From Methanosarcina barkeri 3 (GTDB lineage: Archaea; Halobacteriota; Methanosarcinia; Methanosarcinales; Methanosarcinaceae), in assembly GCF_000970305.1 (NCBI RefSeq), contig NZ_CP009517.1, positions 620,001 to 684,000 of the forward strand: 64,000 bases of DNA, given 5' to 3'. Of this stretch, positions 45,836 through 55,020 are shown one piece after another; position 1 is the first letter of the stretch, and each line of letters starts with the position of its first letter. The translations under genes and the position numbers were made by a program. The notes beneath the pieces were generated by a model, which ran no database searches, was not told where the DNA came from, and saw only the letters and a list, made by a program, of their open reading frames with translations.

Positions 45836-46471
45836 TCAGTCAATAAACTCTTCTAACGAGTCGATAAAGGACTCCAACTTTCTTCTTACCTCATATAGAT
45901 CATGCTTTCCTTCCATGCGCCAGACCTGATGGCCTTCAAAATCGTACAATATCGATAGAGGTAATGTACTTCTTTCGTATTTACTCTTCATTTCCGGGTA
46001 ATTTTCTACATTTACAACTTCGATAAACAATGCGTTATTAAATTTTGGTTCTGTCAGAAGGACCTCGTGCATGAAGAATATTAAGTCCTGGCTGTCTTTG
46101 CTGCTGGTGGATTCTATATTAATACGGTAAACCAGTTTGTTGCCATAGTAAGAAAACAATAAGCGCTGCAAGACGGTATTTATTGTCTCATCAGGATGGA
46201 TCTTTGCTTCATTGAGCCTGTCATGAAGGTTTTGCGTAATTCTCACATTTTCCGTAGTATGTGTGAGCTCCGGGAAACTTCGTTTCCTGCCATTAACGGC
46301 GAACCAGTAGCTGCCGTCCTCGTGTATAAGCTGGCAGGTATCATCGTATCGCACTAACAATTTTGAAATTATCGTGCTCCTCGACTCCCAGGCACTATCA
46401 CTATTCCTGTCTCTACAAAAATCGAGCGCTTCGTAGAGCTCGGCACTAATTTTAATGGTCTTTGTTTCCAC
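45836..46471 (-). CDS. Tandem ribbon-helix-helix / thioredoxin-fold fusion
   Basis: Residues ~1-45 (TIKISAELYEALDF...STIISKLLVRY) and ~75-112 (NVRITQNLHDRLNEAK...ETINTVLQRLLF) each have the strand-helix-helix pattern of ribbon-helix-helix DNA-binding domains. Residues ~125-205 look like a thioredoxin-type fold (FNNALFIEVVNVENYPEM, then STLPLSILYDFEGHQVWRMEG with the cis-Pro position and a final helix) but lack any CxxC. A DNA-binding protein with a redox-dead thioredoxin-like sensor or dimerisation domain would fit. Both assignments rest on pattern reading. Cytosolic; single gene. Confidence 0.55.
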   Translation of the reverse strand: METKTIKISAELYEALDFCRDRNSDSAWESRSTIISKLLVRYDDTCQLIHEDGSYWFAVNGRKRSFPELTHTTENVRITQNLHDRLNEAKIHPDETINTVLQRLLFSYYGNKLVYRINIESTSSKDSQDLIFFMHEVLLTEPKFNNALFIEVVNVENYPEMKSKYERSTLPLSILYDFEGHQVWRMEGKHDLYEVRRKLESFIDSLEEFID

Positions 46472-46817
46472 GGCTGCACCTCAATCTGGAGCATACATCA
46501 GGTTAATATATAAAAAATGTTCGCCATGGCACTCAAAAAGTCCTCGTGTATGCTGTGGCACTATTAATTGAGATTATGTACATAATCTGTAATTATTTTT
46601 TATAAATGAATTCCATCGAGAGCTATAAGAGATTTTCAAATGCTATTGTATCCACATTTAAAGATAAATCTCTCAGAGTTTGTTCCTGCACTAAGAAACT
46701 ATCTAAAACTCAATAATGCACATTGAAAAATTAAAGTAATATTTTTCAGGTAGACAAGTAAAGGTATTAAAACAAAAAGATTAAAAGAATTACAGAAAAT
46801 TCAAACAAGGCTAAAAG

Positions 46818-46861
<44 letters not shown>

Positions 46862-46924
46862 TAATCAAATATAAATATCTTTTAGACCTTGTCTGTTTTT
46901 CATTAGCTACTCATCATTATTTAC

Positions 46925-49498
46925 TTACTTTACTGTAATATAGTTAGAGATAGTTTTAGTGTTACTTCCAATAACATTCTTTACTGTTAAACTAACAGTA
47001 TATTTTCCGGTTTTGGCATACTTATGCGTTGGGTTCTGAACTGTTGAAGTGCTCCCATCTCCAAAAGTCCATTTCCAGGAAGCTGGATAGCCTGTACTTT
47101 TATCTGTGAATTTTACTGTTAATGGTACTTTCCCGGACGTTGGAGATGCGGAAAATGCAGCAACGGGTTTTGCTACTATTGTGATATAATTCGTTTTTGT
47201 TACCGTATTACTACCTGCTGCGTTGGTAACTGTAAGTGTCACTGTATATTTTCCTGTTTTTGAATACTTATAAGTTGGATTCTGTTTTGTTGAAGTGTTT
47301 CCGTCACCAAAAGTCCATTTCCATTTAGTCGGCGTTCCTGTACTTTTATCTGTGAATTTTACTGTCAATGGAATTTTCCCAGAGGTTGGAGTTGCAGAAA
47401 ATTCAGCAACAGGCTTTACAATAGCCGATTTGACGGTGATATAATTTGTTTTTGTTGTCGTGTTGCTGCCTGCAGCATTCTTTACCATTAAGCTAACAGT
47501 ATATTTTCCTGCTTTACTGTATGTGTATGTAGGATTCTGCTTGGTTGAGGTATTCCCGTCTCCGAAAGTCCACTTCCATGAAGTTGGACTGTTGGTACTC
47601 ATATCAGTAAATTTCACTTTAAGTGGAGCATACCCTTGAGTAATATCACTGCTGAACTTTGCTGTAGGAATTGGTAATATTGGTGGAGCAAACTTCTGAA
47701 TGCGATCATTGTAACTATCGGCAACATAAACATTGCCTGAGTAATCTACAGCAACATCAGACGGATACTTGAATTGTCCATTCCCACTTCCGTAAGAGCC
47801 CCATGTAGTAATGAAGTTACCTTTACTGTCGAACTTCTGAATACGATGATTCGACTCATCTGCAATATAAACATTCCCAGAAGAATCTACAGCAATACCT
47901 TTTGGAGACCTGAATTGTCCATTCCCGTTTCCAGAGGAACCCCATTGAGTAAGATAGTAACCATTGCTATCAAACTTCTGGATGCGCTGATTATCAGTAT
48001 CGGCAACATAGACATTGCCTGAGGAATCTACAGCGACACCGCATGGATAATAAAATTGTCCATCAATGCTTCCCCGAGAACCCCATCCTGTTATGAAGTT
48101 TCCGTTGCTATCAAACTTCTGAATGCGATTATTGTAAGTATCGGCAACATAAATATTGCCTGAGGAATCCATAGCAATACCCTTCGGAGACCTGAATTGT
48201 CCATTTCCGCTTCCGTAAGAACCCCATGTGGTAATGAAGCTGCCATTAGGACTTAATTTCTGAATCCGATTATTGGAAGTATCGATAACATAAACATTAC
48301 CTTTAGAGTCTACGACAACATCATTTGGATCCAGATGGCTGTTTATACTGCTAAAAGAACCAAATCCGAAAAGAAAAATACCTTTACTGTTATATTTCTG
48401 AATATTATTACTATCATCGGCGACATAAACATTCCCAGAATAATCTACAGCAACACCATTTGGACTTGGATTCGAATCCCATCCACAATCGCCACCCCAT
48501 TGAGCGAGGAATCCACCATTACTGTTAAACTTCTGTATACGGTTATTATTGGTATCGATGACATAAATATTATTTGAAGAGTCTACGGCCATACCTCTTG
48601 GTGAGTAAAATTTCCCTTCTCCACTGTAACCGTATGAACCCCATTGAGTAAGGTAATTACCGTTACTATCAAACTTCTGAATACGATCGTTACCGGAATC
48701 GGCAACATAAACATTGCTCTTAGTGTCGACAGCAATGCCTCTTGGATACTCAAATTTCCCTTCCCCACTATAACCATATGAACCCCATGTAGTAACGAAT
48801 TTACCTTTGCTATCAAATTTCTGAATGCGATTGTTTCCGGAATCGGCAACATAAACATTGCCTTTAGAGTCTACAGAAACACTTTTTGGCTCTTTAAATT
48901 GTCCATTAGAACCACCGGAAGAACCTATTTGTGAGAGGTAATTGCCGTTGCTGTCAAACTTTTGATAGCGATTGTTTCCGGAATCGGCAACATAAACATT
49001 GTCTGAGGAATCTATAGCAATTCCCCATGGGCTGTTGAATTGTCCATTATTGGTGCCGGAATAACCCCATTTTTTGATAAACTGGCCATTGCTGTCGAAT
49101 TTTTGAATGCGATTGTTTTTATTATCTGAAACATACACATTGCCCTTGGAGTCTACAGCAATACCTTCTGGATCCTCAAATTGTCCATTCCCGGTCCCTT
49201 CGGAACCCCACGTAGTTATGAAGTTACCTTTACTGTCAAATTTTTGAATTCGATTCTTATCTACATCAACAACATAAACGTTACCCGATGAATCTACAGC
49301 AGTACTTTCTGGAGAATCAAAATGCCCATAATTATTTTGAGCCCAACTTGTAACAAAATTATAAGTTTCAGCGTGCGTAACAGGTGCGCTTACCAATCCC
49401 AGAAAAACGATAGTCAAGCAAATTGACGTTATTTTGAATATATCGGCTTGTTGATATTTTATTTTAAATTCCTCCTTTATATTTCGCTTCATATTCAT
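46925..49498 (-). CDS. Secreted NHL-repeat / PKD-domain surface protein
   Basis: 857 residues. A signal peptide (helix ~25-42, cut after VTHA) is followed by 12 NHL-type repeats of ~47 residues with the consensus VDSSGNVYVADSxNNRIQKF. This is enough for two six-bladed propellers. The chain ends in three PKD domains (each containing WxWTFGDGNTST and YTVSLxVxNAAGS). There is no C-terminal anchor, so retention by the S-layer or by the PKD domains is assumed. Such proteins are common on Methanosarcina surfaces and may mediate adhesion. Repeat 7 has lost one residue in the NNRIQKF motif. The near-identical blades show recent internal duplication. Confidence 0.88.
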   Translation of the reverse strand: MNMKRNIKEEFKIKYQQADIFKITSICLTIVFLGLVSAPVTHAETYNFVTSWAQNNYGHFDSPESTAVDSSGNVYVVDVDKNRIQKFDSKGNFITTWGSEGTGNGQFEDPEGIAVDSKGNVYVSDNKNNRIQKFDSNGQFIKKWGYSGTNNGQFNSPWGIAIDSSDNVYVADSGNNRYQKFDSNGNYLSQIGSSGGSNGQFKEPKSVSVDSKGNVYVADSGNNRIQKFDSKGKFVTTWGSYGYSGEGKFEYPRGIAVDTKSNVYVADSGNDRIQKFDSNGNYLTQWGSYGYSGEGKFYSPRGMAVDSSNNIYVIDTNNNRIQKFNSNGGFLAQWGGDCGWDSNPSPNGVAVDYSGNVYVADDSNNIQKYNSKGIFLFGFGSFSSINSHLDPNDVVVDSKGNVYVIDTSNNRIQKLSPNGSFITTWGSYGSGNGQFRSPKGIAMDSSGNIYVADTYNNRIQKFDSNGNFITGWGSRGSIDGQFYYPCGVAVDSSGNVYVADTDNQRIQKFDSNGYYLTQWGSSGNGNGQFRSPKGIAVDSSGNVYIADESNHRIQKFDSKGNFITTWGSYGSGNGQFKYPSDVAVDYSGNVYVADSYNDRIQKFAPPILPIPTAKFSSDITQGYAPLKVKFTDMSTNSPTSWKWTFGDGNTSTKQNPTYTYSKAGKYTVSLMVKNAAGSNTTTKTNYITVKSAIVKPVAEFSATPTSGKIPLTVKFTDKSTGTPTKWKWTFGDGNTSTKQNPTYKYSKTGKYTVTLTVTNAAGSNTVTKTNYITIVAKPVAAFSASPTSGKVPLTVKFTDKSTGYPASWKWTFGDGSTSTVQNPTHKYAKTGKYTVSLTVKNVIGSNTKTISNYITVK

Positions 49499-49796
49499 AT
49501 ATAAAAATGTTAATAACTTACAATTATTTTAATTTATAAAGTCTTTTCTTTAAATCTGAAATTTTCTTACTCAATGGAGTGTAAGACGAAAATTAGACAC
49601 GTTAACAGTTTTTTTAGAACCAAAAATTTTTGCGATTTTTCTTCATGCTATGAATAAGTGGTAAGCAGTGCACCATTGAAAACGAGCAAGAAATGGACTC
49701 TGTTCTTGAAATCCAAAATAAGTTTGATTGAGAACATGAATTTCCGGCTTTTATGAAATCAGAATCTCAGTTCATACATCTGAGCATATCCAAAAC

Positions 49797-49833
49797 CTAT
49801 TTATAGGAAGTACTTCATTAGACGTTGATGTAC
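49797..49833 (+). promoter_or_regulatory. Probable trp operon promoter with TGTACA site
   Basis: ctatttatagg (49797-49807) looks like a TATA box. A TGTACA hexamer, the box bound by the TrpY repressor in Methanothermobacter, follows at about 49829. Only one copy is seen, so control by a TrpY-like regulator is a suggestion. Confidence 0.35.
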
Positions 49834-49857
49834 AAAACTATACTTCAGTGATAAAAT

Positions 49858-50661
49858 ATGCACGCTTCAATTCTCCATATCCTCAATACAACAAAAACCC
49901 GTATCCAGGCTCTGGGGCCTCAGACCTGCCGTGAAGGCCTGGATATGGGATTTGAGAAAAGGGACTTTATCTCGGCTGTGGCAGATGCAAAAGCCGACGG
50001 GAAGGTGCCTGTAATTGCAGAGGTCAAGCCCGCGTCACCAGGGAGAGCTTTCAGAGATATTCTGCCTGGAACGGCTGCCGAGCTTGCATGGGAGATGGAA
50101 GAAGCCGGAGCTGTTGCAGTTTCGGTCCTGACCGAGCCTCTGGTATTCAGGGGATCACTTGAAAACCTGGATTCCGTGCGAAATACGGTTTGTTTACCTG
50201 TCCTGAGGAAAGATTTCATTATTGACAGGAAGCAGCTTGATGAAGTTCAAAGTGACCTTGTACTGCTGATCGCAGGTATCCTTGGGGAAGAACTAGGAGT
50301 TTTTGTCGAACTTGCTATTGAAAAGGGATTTGAACCTCTTGTAGAGGTCCATAACAAGCAAGAACTCGATTTAGCTCTTAAAACCGCTGCAAGAGTTATA
50401 GGAATTAATAACCGGGACTTAGAGACGCTTAAAATCGATCTCGGAACCACAGAAGAGCTGGCTCCTATTATCCGGGAGTGCGACCTTGATCACGGAACCA
50501 GGCATCTTATAATAAGCGAAAGCGGGATGAACAGCGTACTGGATGTCAGACGGGTAATTCAGGCAGGTGCTGATGCCGTGCTGATAGGTTCCGCACTTAT
50601 GGAAAGTAATTCGGTTTTTGATAAAACAAAAGAATTTGTCCAGAGCGCTGGTTGGCGTTAA
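49858..50661 (+). CDS. trpC: Indole-3-glycerol phosphate synthase
   Basis: Closes the indole ring from CdRP in tryptophan synthesis. TIM barrel with VPVIAEVKPASPGRA (catalytic Lys), VLTEPLVFRGSLENL, LPVLRKDFIID (second Lys), PLVEVHNKQEL (catalytic Glu), IGINNRDLETL and ISESGM. First gene of the seven-gene trp cluster. The length of 267 aa is normal, with no fusion to trpF as in some bacteria. A 300-bp repeat-filled gap separates it from trpB. Confidence 0.95.
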   Translation: MHASILHILNTTKTRIQALGPQTCREGLDMGFEKRDFISAVADAKADGKVPVIAEVKPASPGRAFRDILPGTAAELAWEMEEAGAVAVSVLTEPLVFRGSLENLDSVRNTVCLPVLRKDFIIDRKQLDEVQSDLVLLIAGILGEELGVFVELAIEKGFEPLVEVHNKQELDLALKTAARVIGINNRDLETLKIDLGTTEELAPIIRECDLDHGTRHLIISESGMNSVLDVRRVIQAGADAVLIGSALMESNSVFDKTKEFVQSAGWR

Positions 50662-50699
50662 TAACTTTTTTTTCAGACTTTTCGGAGCTTTCGGCCTGG

Positions 50700-50860
50700 C
50701 TGGACGGGTTGAAAAATCCACTCAGATTCATTTCAGATCCACTCAAAATCCGTTTAAATCCGTTCAAAATCTGTTCAAAATTTGTTTAAAATCTGTTCAA
50801 AACTCACTCAAAATTTATAAAACTTTGATTAAAATCCTTTAAAAATTTACTTAAAAATCG
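50700..50860 (+). repeat. Degenerate ~12-bp repeats in the trpC-trpB gap
   Basis: Variants of ttcaaaatctgtttaaaatc fill the gap and leave no open frame. Confidence 0.75.
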
Positions 50861-50964
50861 TTCAAAACTAAATTTTGTTTCCATGATAAAATCAAAAACT
50901 GCACTTCCGAATGCGATATCAAATAACGTAATAGGACTACATCAAAAATAAGGGAGTAATAGAA

Positions 50965-52245
50965 TTGACAGAAACTGAAATTTCAGAATTTCCTGCAAAG
51001 AACTCATACTTAAATGAGCTCACAGATTCGAAGAAGAACTTGAAAAACGAGCAGATGGGCCAGATAAAAGGAAAATATGGGAAATATGGGGGACAGTACG
51101 TACCCGAAGTTCTCATGCCGGCCTTAGAAGAGCTGGAAGAGGGATACGAGCGGTATAAGAACGACCCTGAATTCCTTGCCGAGCTTGACCATTACCTGCA
51201 GGATTTTGCAGGCAGGAAAACGCCTCTTTATTTTGCCAGGAACCTGAGCAAAAAGTACGGGTCAAAAATTTACCTCAAACGGGAAGACCTTGTGCACGGA
51301 GGGGCACACAAGTTAAATAACGCTATCGGACAGGCCCTGCTTGCAAAATACATGGGAAAAACCAGGCTGATTGCCGAAACCGGTGCAGGACAGCACGGAA
51401 CTGCAACTGCTATGGCAGGAGCAAACCTTGGACTTGAAACTATCGTGTACATGGGTGCTAAAGATGTCAAGCGTCAGCAAATGAATGCCTATCGCATGGA
51501 ACTCATGGGCACTAAAGTAGTACCTGTGGAAACCGGATCAAGAACCCTTAAAGATGCCATTAACGAGGCTTTCAGGGACTGGGTCACAAACGTAGGAAAC
51601 ACACATTACCTCATGGGCTCGGTTGTAGGGCCTCATCCCTATCCTGTAATAGTAAGGGATTTCCAGAGTGTTATAGGGCGTGAAGTAAAGGGGCAAATTC
51701 TGCAAAAAGAAGGGCGTATGCCTGACTCCATTATTGCCTGTGCAGGTGGCGGAAGCAATGCAATGGGAATTTTCTATCCCTTTATAGAAGATAAAGAAGT
51801 CAAATTGATTGCTGTAGAAGCCGGAGGAAAATCACTGAAATGCACGGAAAAAGCCGCTCTTCATTCAGCCTCCCTCTGTGCAGGAGAAGAAGGTATCCTG
51901 CACGGTGCAAGAACAAAAGTACTGCAGGATAAAAACGGACAGATCCTTGAATCCGAATCCGTTTCCGCTGGGCTTGACTACTCAGGGGTTGGACCTGAAC
52001 TGGCTTACCTGTCCGAGAGCGGCCGGGTTACAGCCCGGTATGCGACTGATGACGAAGCCGTTGAAGCTTTTCACGAATTGAGCAGGCTTGAAGGAATAAT
52101 TCCTGCACTGGAATCTTCCCATGCCCTTGCCTACCTGAAAAAATCCTCGGAAGCCGGGGAACTTGGAGAGGTAGTGGTTGTAAATCTGTCTGGAAGAGGC
52201 GATAAGGATCTGGAAACCGTCCTTAGCCTGAGAGGAGGGATCTGA
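50965..52245 (+). CDS. trpB: Tryptophan synthase beta chain
   Basis: PLP enzyme that joins indole and serine. The signature [15 protein letters not shown] contains the PLP-binding Lys; [12 protein letters not shown], the phosphate-binding GGGSNAMG loop and HGARTK are also present (TrpB1 type). It pairs with TrpA, encoded 1 bp downstream. The TTG start at 50965, with GGGAG upstream, gives ~30 extra residues before the usual beginning [14 protein letters not shown] start at ATG 51055 would remove the extension. Confidence 0.96.
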   Translation: MTETEISEFPAKNSYLNELTDSKKNLKNEQMGQIKGKYGKYGGQYVPEVLMPALEELEEGYERYKNDPEFLAELDHYLQDFAGRKTPLYFARNLSKKYGSKIYLKREDLVHGGAHKLNNAIGQALLAKYMGKTRLIAETGAGQHGTATAMAGANLGLETIVYMGAKDVKRQQMNAYRMELMGTKVVPVETGSRTLKDAINEAFRDWVTNVGNTHYLMGSVVGPHPYPVIVRDFQSVIGREVKGQILQKEGRMPDSIIACAGGGSNAMGIFYPFIEDKEVKLIAVEAGGKSLKCTEKAALHSASLCAGEEGILHGARTKVLQDKNGQILESESVSAGLDYSGVGPELAYLSESGRVTARYATDDEAVEAFHELSRLEGIIPALESSHALAYLKKSSEAGELGEVVVVNLSGRGDKDLETVLSLRGGI

Positions 52246-52246
52246 G

Positions 52247-53038
52247 ATGGAGAGACAAAAAATCTCCGAAAAATTCTCCGAACTCAGGGAGAGAAAAGAA
52301 GGAGCCCTGATCTGTTACGTAATGGCAGGAGATCCGTCTGCAAAAAAAACCGAGGAAATTGTAAAAGCTCTGGTAAACGGAGGTGCAGATATTATAGAAC
52401 TCGGTTTTCCTTTTTCGGACCCTGTAGCGGATGGCCCGACAATCCAGGTGGCAGGCCAGAGGGCACTTTCCGCAGGCATGGATACACAGCGCTATTTTGA
52501 GCTTATTAAAACCCTGGATGTTGGGATTCCACTTGTTTGCATGACCTATTATAACCCTGTATTCAGGTACGGAGTGGAAAAATTTGTAGAAAAAGCTGCA
52601 GATGCCGGAATAAGCGGACTGATAGTACCCGATATCCCTGTAGAAGAAGCGGCTGACCTGAAAAGTAGCTGCGAAAAGCACGGGCTTGACCTGATTTTCC
52701 TAATTGCACCCACAACAACCGAGGGAAGGGTCCGAAAGATCCTGGAGAGAGGTTCTGGTTTCCTTTACCTTGTCTCAAGGCTTGGGGTCACAGGAGCCAG
52801 GGAAGATGTCTCGTCTTCTACCAGAGAGCTACTTTCCAGAGTAGAAACCGGGCTTCCTAAGGCTGTGGGATTCGGGATTTCAACAGGAAAACAGGCTGCA
52901 GAAGTTAGAGAAGCAGGAGCGGATGCTGTCATAGTCGGTTCGGCTTTTGTTAAGATTATAGAGGAAGGAAAAGACGTAAACGAAAGGCTTGAAGCCCTTG
53001 CAAGTGAACTAAAATCCGGAATCAGAAGAGCCAGTTGA
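52247..53038 (+). CDS. trpA: Tryptophan synthase alpha chain
   Basis: Cleaves indole-3-glycerol phosphate to indole, which tunnels to TrpB. The catalytic Glu lies in ADIIELGFPFSDPVADGPTIQ, the second acid (Asp) in IVPDIPVEEA; the phosphate-binding GFGISTG and VIVGSAFV loops are complete. GGAGGGA at the trpB end is the ribosome site, and the one-base gap implies tight translational coupling with trpB. Confidence 0.96.
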   Translation: MERQKISEKFSELRERKEGALICYVMAGDPSAKKTEEIVKALVNGGADIIELGFPFSDPVADGPTIQVAGQRALSAGMDTQRYFELIKTLDVGIPLVCMTYYNPVFRYGVEKFVEKAADAGISGLIVPDIPVEEAADLKSSCEKHGLDLIFLIAPTTTEGRVRKILERGSGFLYLVSRLGVTGAREDVSSSTRELLSRVETGLPKAVGFGISTGKQAAEVREAGADAVIVGSAFVKIIEEGKDVNERLEALASELKSGIRRAS

Positions 53039-53049
53039 AGGGAAATAAT

Positions 53050-53150
53050 CCGGAATACAAAGAACATCAACAGTTGGAAAATATAGAATGTCAGTTGGAA
53101 AATAAAGAAAATCAACAGTTGGAAAATAAAGAATGTTAACAATTCTAATA
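53050..53150 (+). repeat. Short repeats in the trpA-trpD gap
   Basis: Three or four variants of aacagttggaaaataaagaa; no coding capacity. Confidence 0.7.
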
Positions 53151-53206
53151 ATTGTATAATTATCTGAAAGGAATAAATCAGGAATTAAAAGGAGGAGGGA
53201 GGAGAA

Positions 53207-54307
53207 ATGCAGAGATACATTCAAAAGCTGGAAGAAGGGCAGGATCTGAGCCCCGAAGAAGCCGAAGCTGCAGTAGGCAAAATTCTGAGTACAGCACAGG
53301 ACGAAGAAATCGGGAAATTTCTGCTGGCTCTGAGGGCAAAAGGTGAAAAGCCCGAAGAAATTGTGGGTTTTGTAAGGGGGATGAAAAAAGCCGGAAACAC
53401 GATCCGGCCCAAAACACCTTTCAGGCTTGTGGATACTTGCGGGACAGGAGGAGATGGCCTAAATACAATTAATATCTCGACCGCAGCTGCCATTGTTACT
53501 GCTGCAGCAGGCGTTCCTGTAGCCAAGCATGGAAACCGGGCTGCAACTTCAATGTCAGGGAGTTCGGATGTACTTGAGGCGCTTGGAATTAAAATTGACC
53601 TGGAGCCTGAAGCTGTCAGGCAAACAATCGAAGAGATAGGAATAGGGTTCATGTTTGCTCCGGTTTTTCACCCGGCTATGAAGAGGGTTGCAGGGGTAAG
53701 GAAAAAGCTCGGGGTCCGCACGGTTTTCAATATTCTTGGGCCTCTGACAAATCCGGCAGGTGCTAAGGGGCAGGTAATAGGGGTCTTTGATAAAAGGCTC
53801 TGTGAACCAATTGCCTGTGCTCTTGCGGAACTAGGGACCGAGCATGCTCTTGTTGTGCACGGAGACGGAATGGATGAAATCACAAATACGGGTGAAACCT
53901 ATGTTGCAGAGTTAAAAGACGGAAGTGTTTCAACTTATACGCTGAATCCGGAAGATCTTGGTATGCTGCAGGCAAATCCCGAGGATATAAAGGGTGGTAC
54001 TCCAAAAGAAAATGCAAAAGACCTGCTGTGCATATTTAAGGGTCAGAAAGGGCCAAAAAGAGATATTGTAGTTCTGAATGCAGCTGCAGCACTGTATGTT
54101 GGCGGTATAGTAGGTTCTATCAGGCAAGCAATTCCTATTGCCGAGGATGCCATAGACAGTGGAAAAGTCATGGTTAAATTCAATCAATTCAGGACTTTTA
54201 CTTCAGGGTTTTACAGACAGAAAAGTAAGAGAAATCTTTCGGGAAAAAGAACTTCGATGCGCTCCGGAACGTCTATATTAAGCCCGACCTCGGGAGAGAG
54301 GGCATGA
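53207..54307 (+). CDS. trpD: Anthranilate phosphoribosyltransferase
   Basis: Transfers phosphoribose from PRPP to anthranilate. GTGGDGLNTINIST (PRPP loop), KHGNRAATSMSGSSDVLEALG and the long FNILGPLTNPAGA match the family. An AGGAGGGAGGAG ribosome site precedes ATG 53207. The C-terminal ~35 residues (KSKRNLSGKRTSMRSG..) are basic and unlike the usual helix end, so a late frameshift or lineage-specific tail is possible. The stop overlaps the trpF start by 4 bp (ATGA). Confidence 0.94.
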   Translation: MQRYIQKLEEGQDLSPEEAEAAVGKILSTAQDEEIGKFLLALRAKGEKPEEIVGFVRGMKKAGNTIRPKTPFRLVDTCGTGGDGLNTINISTAAAIVTAAAGVPVAKHGNRAATSMSGSSDVLEALGIKIDLEPEAVRQTIEEIGIGFMFAPVFHPAMKRVAGVRKKLGVRTVFNILGPLTNPAGAKGQVIGVFDKRLCEPIACALAELGTEHALVVHGDGMDEITNTGETYVAELKDGSVSTYTLNPEDLGMLQANPEDIKGGTPKENAKDLLCIFKGQKGPKRDIVVLNAAAALYVGGIVGSIRQAIPIAEDAIDSGKVMVKFNQFRTFTSGFYRQKSKRNLSGKRTSMRSGTSILSPTSGERA

Positions 54308-55020
54308 CAGCGAAAGCGAAAACAAGAACGAAAATCTGCGGAATTCGCAGCCCTGAAGAAATCGAACTCGCAGCTTTTTACGGAGCCGATGCAGTTGGAT
54401 TTATTACGGAAGTTCCTGTTGAAAGCCCAAGAAAACTAGATTCCGATACTGCTGCCTACCTTGTATCCAGAGTCCCTGAAACTCTGAGTTCCGTACTGGT
54501 AATCATGCCTGAAAACGCGAATACTGCCTTGGAACTGATTGAAAAGATAAAACCCGATATAGTACAGATACATTCAAGGCTTCCTCTTCTTGAACTCGAA
54601 ATAATAAAAGAAAAAACCGGAATCCCTATCATAAAAACTCTGTCCGTACCTGCACAGGGAGAGGCTTCAAGCGAAAGTCCAGAAAACTCGGCTTTTGCCT
54701 CAAGCCTGCTTGAAGAGGTCAACCTTCTGGAAGATGCAGACATTGTAGATTCCATTCTGCTTGATTCGGCAAGGCCCGAAAAGCCAGGTGGCACAGGCTG
54801 TGTGCACGACTGGACTTTGAGCCGGCGAATCTCAGAAGAAACGCAGCTTCCCCTTATTCTTGCAGGTGGGCTCAAGCCTGAAAATGTGCGGGAAGCGGTC
54901 AGAGCTGTTTCTCCTTATGCTGTGGACACGGCATCCGGGGTTGAGACCTGCGGGAAAAAAGATGCCGTAAAAATCAAAAGTTTTATTGAAGAAGTGAGGT
55001 GTGCTAATGCTTTCCTTTGA
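54304..55020 (+). CDS. trpF: Phosphoribosylanthranilate isomerase
   Basis: Amadori isomerisation step of the pathway. The TIM barrel begins TKICGIRSPEEI (catalytic Cys), with DIVQIHS, LLDSARPEKPGGTG (catalytic Asp) and LAGGLKPENV near the end. Residues ~118-140 hold a Ser/Glu-rich insert. It starts inside the trpD stop and ends 14 bp inside trpE, so translation of the three is coupled. Confidence 0.95.
   Translation: MTAKAKTRTKICGIRSPEEIELAAFYGADAVGFITEVPVESPRKLDSDTAAYLVSRVPETLSSVLVIMPENANTALELIEKIKPDIVQIHSRLPLLELEIIKEKTGIPIIKTLSVPAQGEASSESPENSAFASSLLEEVNLLEDADIVDSILLDSARPEKPGGTGCVHDWTLSRRISEETQLPLILAGGLKPENVREAVRAVSPYAVDTASGVETCGKKDAVKIKSFIEEVRCANAFL

Noticed and set aside
45661-45846. 61-codon plus-strand frame behind the secreted-protein gene
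   Set aside because: GTG start without ribosome site, no recognisable pattern, and it overlaps a degenerate hairpin-repeat region.
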